Assembly (NCBI RefSeq): GCF_000518685.1
Contig: NZ_JAEB01000024.1
Coordinates: forward strand, 1 to 59,586
Origin: Eubacterium xylanophilum ATCC 35991
GTDB taxonomy: Bacteria > Bacillota > Clostridia > Lachnospirales > Lachnospiraceae
Direction: 5' to 3'
DNA: 59,586 bases
Made by a program: the position numbers and the translations under genes
Shown here: positions 54,638 to 59,586 of the stretch, one piece after another
Layout: every line of letters starts with the position of its first letter
How positions within the stretch are numbered: the first letter of the stretch is position 1
The notes under the pieces: model-generated
The model's input: the letters and a program-made list of their open reading frames with translations, nothing else
What the model was told of the DNA's origin: nothing
The model's database searches: none

Positions 54638-56805
54638 ACTGTCTTCTCCTCCTCTCTATTCTTATTTCCATTTTTTTCGTTAATACGATCAATTTCTTCT
54701 TTGATAATATTACCGAAAGTACGCTCATCCAATTCCAAACTATCTTGCGCAGCTTCAGATTTGTCCGCAAATGCATCGAAAATTGCTTGTTTGCTTTCAA
54801 GCGTTTCCATTATTTTTTCTTCAACTGTATTTTCACATAATAATCTATAAACAAGAACATTTCGCGTTTGTCCCATACGGTATGCTCGCGATATGGCCTG
54901 ATTTTCAATTGAAGGTTTAAACTGTGGCTCACATAAAATAACAACACTAGCCGACTGAATATTTAACCCTGTTCCTCCAGATTGAATTTGTGCCACAAGC
55001 ACTGTTCCCGCTGGAGCATTGTCAAAATCATCTATGATTTCCTGTCTTCGTTGAGGTGATACAGAACCATTAATAGGATTTGTACATCTACTTCCAAGCA
55101 ATTCTATAACTTTCTGTATAGTATCAAGGAAGAAGGAGAATACTATTACTTTTCGGCCATCAGACTCTGCTTCTGCAACCAATTCTAGTAGTCTTGTTCC
55201 TTTCGATGAATATTTAACATTATCAACATTCCAAGAAACACGTCTGGCTTCATGGTATTTCTTCATAAGAACTGATTCTTCATAAATCGCCTCTTCCTCA
55301 TGATTAAGTGTACACCACTCTTTACTTATAATTAACTCAGGAAGTTCTGTTAGTACATCTTCTCTTTTTCTTCTATAATAAACCGGAGATACTGCCTGGC
55401 GAAATTGTGGGGCCGCTGAAAGAGCTTCAACTCCATGAACTTTTCTTGCTATTTTAGGTTGTAATATATCTATTAACGAAACCATCTCATCCACTCGGTT
55501 CTCTAGTGCTGTACCAGTCATAAAGAGCAACCTGTCTGTATGCTCAATTATTTTCTTGACATTTTTAGTCCTATTTGCCTCTGGATTCTTTATATAATGC
55601 GCTTCATCAACAACAAGAAGCGAAAACTTGAATTCATTGTCAAATGAAAAATACGCAGTAGTTTCAAATGTTGTCACGGCAACACCACCAGTTCTTTTCC
55701 ATGATTCCATAGCAACCAGTCGATTAGAACCATGAATTTTAGTGACCGATAATAGACTCATTTTTCTTATTTCTCTACACCAATTAGCAATAACACTTGC
55801 AGGACAAATAACTATAAAATGAGTTGCTCCAGTATTCCGAAGGGACACCATTGTCGCAATGGCTTGAACTGTTTTTCCTAATCCCATTTCATCGCCTAAC
55901 AAGACTCTTTCTTGGTGAAGAGCATATTTAACTCCCCATTCCTGATAACGTCGTAATTCACAACGTAGTCCTTCAGGAAAAAAACTTTCTTCCTGTATTT
56001 CACGCGCAAGTTCATCCGGCAACCCATATAATAAGTCATCATTTCCTAATAATCCTGGATTAATATCTTCTAATATATTAATAAACTGAACAGAATTATT
56101 TGTAAAATCATCCCAAGCTGTATTGATATCACTATTCTCAACTTCATATAATCGATCAAAGCACTCCTTTGCTTCAGTGCCAAAATCGTTATCACTAAGC
56201 ATTTTTAGTGTATTATAAGCATCAATCGCTCTTTGTTTTTTTGCTTTCGAAGCAAAAATCCATCTTATACCTCCGATGGCCGCTTGCAAATCTTCAGTGG
56301 CATATTCTATCTTTTTTTCGTACTCATCAAGAAGTTTACGACATTCCTTAACAATTGGCTGTTTTTGCTTATACTTTGAAATAGACGAAATAAGTTTTGC
56401 TGCTTCCTTAGTTTTATTATCTGTACTAAGTTTTATTTTAGCTCCCTGACGCGCCTTAGAAACAATATCATCTGCTATATGCTTTATAGAATAAGCTGAA
56501 TCTGAACTAATACCATGAACTGATGCAATAGAATAAACAGACGCGGTAGCAACATCCGCAATTGTTTCATATCCATGATCTCTCAATGCTTTAACCCTAA
56601 ATCCACGCTTATCTCTATTTATTTCTTCTATAGGTATCTCTCTAAGAATTTTGATAACTTCTTGAGCAACCAACTCTTCCGATGCAGTTTTAATTGCTTC
56701 TTTACTTACCAATACATCTGCCTGTATATTATTTAATTTTTCAATAGTTGTACGATGCTCTTTAATAATTCTTTTGGCAGCCACCGTATCAAAAGGTTTA
56801 GCCAT
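54634..56805 (-). CDS. SNF2-family helicase linked to type I restriction genes
   Basis: 723 residues. The N-terminal ~270 residues are helical, with a helix-hairpin-helix-like piece (DVATASVYSIASVHGIS). The SNF2 motor follows: GDEMGLGKTVQAIATM (motif I), VVDEAHYIKN (II), FMTGTALENRV (III), IQSGGTGLNIQSA (V), QAISRAYRMGQTR (VI). It probably moves on double-stranded DNA or remodels bound complexes. The start at 56805 has AAGGAGG upstream; an in-frame ATG at 56835 lacks a site. Coupled to hsdR by a 4-bp overlap, so a defence role is likely (inference). Confidence 0.92.
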   Translation of the reverse strand: MAKPFDTVAAKRIIKEHRTTIEKLNNIQADVLVSKEAIKTASEELVAQEVIKILREIPIEEINRDKRGFRVKALRDHGYETIADVATASVYSIASVHGISSDSAYSIKHIADDIVSKARQGAKIKLSTDNKTKEAAKLISSISKYKQKQPIVKECRKLLDEYEKKIEYATEDLQAAIGGIRWIFASKAKKQRAIDAYNTLKMLSDNDFGTEAKECFDRLYEVENSDINTAWDDFTNNSVQFINILEDINPGLLGNDDLLYGLPDELAREIQEESFFPEGLRCELRRYQEWGVKYALHQERVLLGDEMGLGKTVQAIATMVSLRNTGATHFIVICPASVIANWCREIRKMSLLSVTKIHGSNRLVAMESWKRTGGVAVTTFETTAYFSFDNEFKFSLLVVDEAHYIKNPEANRTKNVKKIIEHTDRLLFMTGTALENRVDEMVSLIDILQPKIARKVHGVEALSAAPQFRQAVSPVYYRRKREDVLTELPELIISKEWCTLNHEEEAIYEESVLMKKYHEARRVSWNVDNVKYSSKGTRLLELVAEAESDGRKVIVFSFFLDTIQKVIELLGSRCTNPINGSVSPQRRQEIIDDFDNAPAGTVLVAQIQSGGTGLNIQSASVVILCEPQFKPSIENQAISRAYRMGQTRNVLVYRLLCENTVEEKIMETLESKQAIFDAFADKSEAAQDSLELDERTFGNIIKEEIDRINEKNGNKNREEEKTV

Positions 56806-57009
56806 AAATAAAGCCTCCTTGAAAATTATTTCCACGCTATATAAAGCTTTTGCATCACCCTACATATGCTCTTTATACTATTAAAATATACATACCATTC
56901 AGCCATCTTCACTGTTTAGGTAAATAATACAACTTACTACTTCCACTAATCCTACAAATATCAAGTATTTATTCAAGATTTTTCAATCAATAGCCATTTC
57001 ACATCACAT
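56806..57009. other. Gap between SNF2 gene and invertible segment
   Basis: No ORF or clear RNA structure seen. The promoter of SNF2-hsdR should lie here or upstream; I do not see a convincing -35/-10 pair. Confidence 0.4.
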
Positions 57010-57024
57010 ATAAACGATAATTTA
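57010..57024 (+). repeat. Left inverted repeat of hsdS switch
   Basis: ATAAACGATAATTTA, encoding INDNL in the reading frame of the inverted hsdS half. Its exact reverse complement is at 57675-57689. Confidence 0.95.
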
Positions 57025-57669
57025 TCTCAGCAAATACAACTTATCTATGATAATCTTGCTGATGGCATTACTGGAGAACCGGTTAATCTTTCATCTATTA
57101 TTGATGTGAGAGATGGAACCCATGATTCGCCTAAAGCAGTTGATGAAGGATTTCCTCTTGTTACTTCAAAGCATTTATTACCATATGGCGTTGATCTATC
57201 AACTGCAAATCTTATTTCAAAAGAAGATTTTGATAAAACCAACGAACGTAGCATCGTTGAAACCCATGACATTTTAATAAGTATGATAGGAACTGTAGGT
57301 TTAATATCTTTGGTTATTGATAATCCTGTACCGTTTGCCATAAAGAATGTTGGTTTGTTTAAAACTTCAAAATGCCCTGAGCTATTTGCTTACATTTTGA
57401 CCTACTTAAGAAGTACAAAAACTACCCAGCATATTGAAAAAACATTGGCTGGTAGTACGCAAAAATATATAAGCCTTGGCGAGTTACGTAAAATGCCTAT
57501 TATACTTCCTGATGAGAATCAGCTAAACGATTTCAACAGCATCGTGGTTCCGTTAATTATACAAATTACTAATCTTACAGAAGAAAACAAGAGATTAGCT
57601 GAACTACGAGATACACTCTTGCCTAAGTTAATGTCTGGCGAGCTCGATATCTCAGACATAGACATTTAG
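57010..57669 (+). CDS. hsdS: HsdS second half (silent, inverted orientation)
   Basis: Open from the left inverted repeat: INDNLSQQIQLIYDNLADGI (central coiled-coil conserved region), then a target recognition domain with DVRDGTHDSPK, ISMIGTVGLISLV, and the C-terminal helix NKRLAELRDTLLPKLMSGEL. 219 codons to the TAG. No start codon or ribosome site is present at the left edge and no promoter is evident, so it should not make a functional protein in this orientation. Inverting 57010-57689 fuses it in frame to the hsdS first half. Confidence 0.9.
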   Translation: MNDNLSQQIQLIYDNLADGITGEPVNLSSIIDVRDGTHDSPKAVDEGFPLVTSKHLLPYGVDLSTANLISKEDFDKTNERSIVETHDILISMIGTVGLISLVIDNPVPFAIKNVGLFKTSKCPELFAYILTYLRSTKTTQHIEKTLAGSTQKYISLGELRKMPIILPDENQLNDFNSIVVPLIIQITNLTEENKRLAELRDTLLPKLMSGELDISDIDI

Positions 57670-58211
57670 ACTGCTAAATTATCGTTTATTGATTCATTTA
57701 GTCTAATCTTATCGTCAATAGATTTTAATATCGTGACTATTCTACTTTGTTCATCTAATGAAGGAAGTTGAATTGATATCTTCTTCATATCTCCCAAGAA
57801 TAAGCATTGCTGAACAGCACCTTTAACAAAACTTAAAATTTGTGGTATCTCATTAATTAATGCATAGAAAAGATATCTAGAATTAACCTTCTCTGTATCT
57901 GGTTTTATAATTCCAACACTACGTTGAAAATCATATATGGGATCTTCATCTTCAACAATTGCCATCTCTCCTATAGTACCAACAGTCGTAATAAGCACAT
58001 CATCCCTATCCAATTTTGTTCGTTTTTTTAGTTTTAATAATTGCTCTTGACTAATTCTTCTTTCTGTTTGCCCAATATTAACCCTAAAATTTTTTATATT
58101 CTTACAGCTTAATAAAAAGCATTCTCCCTTAGGATCATCCTTTATAGTACTATGTGTACCATCCGATATTTTTAAACATATATCCTCCAAAATTACTTTT
58201 TTACATTGCAT
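57666..58211 (-). CDS. hsdS: HsdS first half (truncated by inversion)
   Basis: 181 residues: MQCKKVILEDICLKISDGTH at the start of target recognition domain 1, TRD core (DDVLITTVGTIGEMAIV, GAVQQCLFLGDMKKI) and the central helix LDEQSRIVTILKSIDDKIRL. It enters the inverted repeat at codons 175-179 (INDNL) and stops after AV. A half-HsdS with one TRD can sometimes work as a dimer, so this may be active with altered specificity or be inactive. GAGG lies about 10 nt before the ATG; the recombinase gene ends 14 bp upstream. Confidence 0.93.
   Translation of the reverse strand: MQCKKVILEDICLKISDGTHSTIKDDPKGECFLLSCKNIKNFRVNIGQTERRISQEQLLKLKKRTKLDRDDVLITTVGTIGEMAIVEDEDPIYDFQRSVGIIKPDTEKVNSRYLFYALINEIPQILSFVKGAVQQCLFLGDMKKISIQLPSLDEQSRIVTILKSIDDKIRLNESINDNLAV
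57675..57689 (-). repeat. Right inverted repeat of hsdS switch
   Basis: TAAATTATCGTTTAT on the plus strand, the reverse complement of 57010-57024, inside codons 175-179 of the minus-strand hsdS. Confidence 0.95.
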
Positions 58212-58225
58212 AAACTAAAACCTCA

Positions 58226-59212
58226 CTAACCAATATATTTTCTATGTGCACTTTTCACGTTACTTTGTTTGACCATAGCATACTGCAAAGTCGTATCTAT
58301 TCTTTGATGCCCCAACAATCTTTGTAACTGTTCTATAGGCATACCTTTATCTATTGCCATTGTTGCAAGAGTTCTCCTAAACTTATGTGGATGAACTCTG
58401 CTTATCTTTAAACTTTTTCCAAATTCACGTAATCTATTCTCAATTCCGCCAATTTGAATCCGTTTGTATGGTGCTCTCAATGTTACAAACAATGCCGGAT
58501 CATCATCCACTCTACTTTTCAAATATTCTTGTAAATGCAATTTTGTCCTTGCATCAAAATATACTATCCTCTCCTTACTACCTTTACCAAAAACTATACA
58601 TTCACGCTCGTTAAAATCTAAATCTTCACGATTCAACAAAACCATTTCACCTATTCGCATGCCTGTTGATGCAAGCATATCCACAATTGCTAAATCCCTC
58701 AGTTCTTCACAGTTATCGCGCATCACTTCAAGTTCTTCATCAGTATAAGTTTCTTTTATATTACTTACTGTCTTAACCTTATGAATACGCCTAACAGGGC
58801 TCTTAATAATGTAATCTTCATCCTCCAACCACGCAAAAAAGCTTGATAGTATTCTTCGTATATTATCAATAGTCACCTTACTTGAGCCTTTTTGTATCTG
58901 ATAATCTGTAAGATATTTTCTCAAATCTTCTGTTTGAATAATTCTTACATCTTTCTTCAAGCTGCAAGTCATGGTTTCAATTGTTGCCAAATAATATTTA
59001 AGTGTCTTTTCAGAACAACCTTCTACTCTTTTAGCTGAAATAAATTTTTCCACCAATCCCTGATTATCATTTTCTAAGTCGCAAGCCTTAATAGGTTCTA
59101 CATCATAATCTTGAAGTACCTGGTTCAAATTGTTTTTTAAATTTGCCAATTGTCTGTTATCAAGATACGGCAACATTCTCTGAACCACTTCAGAAATCAA
59201 TACATCTCTCAT
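58226..59212 (-). CDS. Tyrosine recombinase, likely hsdS invertase
   Basis: 328 residues. N-terminal SAM-like core-binding domain (EKFISAKRVEGCSEKTLKYY) and catalytic domain with Arg in STGMRIGEM, HPHKFRRT (His-x2-Arg), LLGHQRIDT (His) and the nucleophile Tyr in TTLQYAMV: a full R-H-R-H-Y set. AAGGAG before the ATG. Its position 14 bp upstream of hsdS fits recombinases that flip hsdS. Confidence 0.95.
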   Translation of the reverse strand: MRDVLISEVVQRMLPYLDNRQLANLKNNLNQVLQDYDVEPIKACDLENDNQGLVEKFISAKRVEGCSEKTLKYYLATIETMTCSLKKDVRIIQTEDLRKYLTDYQIQKGSSKVTIDNIRRILSSFFAWLEDEDYIIKSPVRRIHKVKTVSNIKETYTDEELEVMRDNCEELRDLAIVDMLASTGMRIGEMVLLNREDLDFNERECIVFGKGSKERIVYFDARTKLHLQEYLKSRVDDDPALFVTLRAPYKRIQIGGIENRLREFGKSLKISRVHPHKFRRTLATMAIDKGMPIEQLQRLLGHQRIDTTLQYAMVKQSNVKSAHRKYIG

Positions 59213-59304
59213 ATCGCTACTCCTTTTATATGTAAGAACGATACGGGCGGCAGTTCCGTATATTTACTCCCGCCGCCTATGAGAGTTTAATTTACTCTTT
59301 ATAA
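59213..59304. other. Leader of recombinase gene with GC-rich hairpin
   Basis: GGCGGC (59246-59251) can pair with GCCGCC (59272-59277) in the likely 5' leader of the recombinase gene. No gene is visible. Confidence 0.4.
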
Positions 59305-59586
59305 TGGTCTCATAAATTAAGACACTGAAAAAGACATTTCTTAATGAATCTGATATACTATAATCAAACCAAGAAAGAAGGTACTTATTATGTCCAGATC
59401 AAGAAGAAATTTCAGTGCAGAATTTAAAACCAACCTAGTTCTCCAATTGCTCAAAGGCGAGAAAGAATTAAATGTTCTTGCCGTAGAAAATGATATCCAA
59501 CCAAATCTCCTCCGCAATTGGAAGAAGGAATTCCTTGCTAATGCCTCGCTAGCGTTTGATAACAAACGAGAAGATAACCTCCGCGA
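59305..59586 (+). mobile_element. IS3-like element, left end (cut by window edge)
   Basis: The likely terminal sequence starts near TGGTCTCATAAATTAAGACA (59305). A transposase OrfA gene follows. The right end lies outside the window, so the terminal repeat cannot be confirmed. Confidence 0.65.
59390..59586 (+). CDS. IS3-family transposase OrfA (partial)
   Basis: N-terminal 65 residues: RRNFSAEFKTNLVLQLLKGE, LAVENDIQPNLLRNWKKEFL, the helix-turn-helix of IS3-type OrfA proteins. AAGAAGG before the ATG. Continues beyond the window. Its insertion upstream of the recombinase lies where hsdM would be expected further out. Confidence 0.88.
   Translation, partial: MSRSRRNFSAEFKTNLVLQLLKGEKELNVLAVENDIQPNLLRNWKKEFLANASLAFDNKREDNLR

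Larger units (their letters stand above)
57010..57689. other. Invertible DNA segment (hsdS phase switch)
   Basis: 680 bp bounded by a perfect 15-bp inverted repeat. It lies between hsdS halves and next to a tyrosine recombinase gene. In the inverted state the minus strand would read one 393-residue HsdS without frameshift: codons 1-179 from 58211 to 57675, then 214 codons and the stop. Confidence 0.9.

Noticed and set aside
57106-57669. Independent small HsdS starting at the ATG at 57106
   Set aside because: HsdS-like sequence continues upstream to the inverted repeat without a start, so the ATG is internal.

Overview
The window reads as chromosome of a low-GC, Gram-positive anaerobe of the Lachnospiraceae type (Butyrivibrio/Lachnospira-like). 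Grounds: a T-box in front of tyrS, a Ddh-type lysine/meso-DAP enzyme, strong GGAGG ribosome binding sites, chemotaxis receptors, and many secreted polysaccharide-related proteins with Thr/Pro linkers and very Lys-rich Ig/Fn3-like tails. This is inference from gene content; no 16S or marker set is present.

Layout. 1-318: tandem ~73-bp repeats and a 9-bp satellite. 319-3600: minus-strand hydrolase-tyrS unit behind a tyrosine T-box, then ddh. 3864-5192: rplJ-rplL with promoter, L10 leader and terminators. 5211-9404: a secreted beta-helix protein, a secreted transglutaminase-like protein and a sodium:solute symporter. 9385-18282: minus-strand run GH18 protein-pth-mfd-foldase lipoprotein-malQ-DUF2752. 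18427-22014: a small membrane protein plus a class A PBP. 22024-29055: antiporter, GH5 cellulase with a repeat linker, PAP2 phosphatase, two lipoproteins and a methyltransferase. 29138-29451: a self-contained 63-aa gene. 29633-37790: ArsB/NhaD-type permease, MCP-pdp unit, DtxR-type regulator plus MCP, tmcAL. Between the DtxR gene and tmcAL lies a divergent, ORF-less, terminated transcription unit whose -10 is covered by a perfect 16-bp palindrome; I read it as a metal-regulated small RNA. 37931-39619: accessory patch with a KilA-N remnant, a small putative antitoxin and a zeta-toxin-like kinase. 39656-51327: large secreted proteins (Cthe_2159-like, GLUG, GH95, Fn3) interspersed with SDR, pgi and a truncated SDR remnant.

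51434-59586 is a defence island: hsdR, an SNF2-family helicase, an hsdS gene cut in two by an inversion, a tyrosine recombinase, and the left end of an IS3-like element. A 15-bp inverted repeat lies in the hsdS core at both ends of the 57,010-57,689 segment. Inverting that segment restores one uninterrupted in-frame HsdS of about 393 residues, so the locus is seen in its split state. hsdM is not in the window.

Two dispersed repeat families stand out: the 73-bp units at the left edge, and a 49-50-bp hairpin-bearing unit present six times at three intergenic sites (29.5, 42.6 and 44.9 kb).
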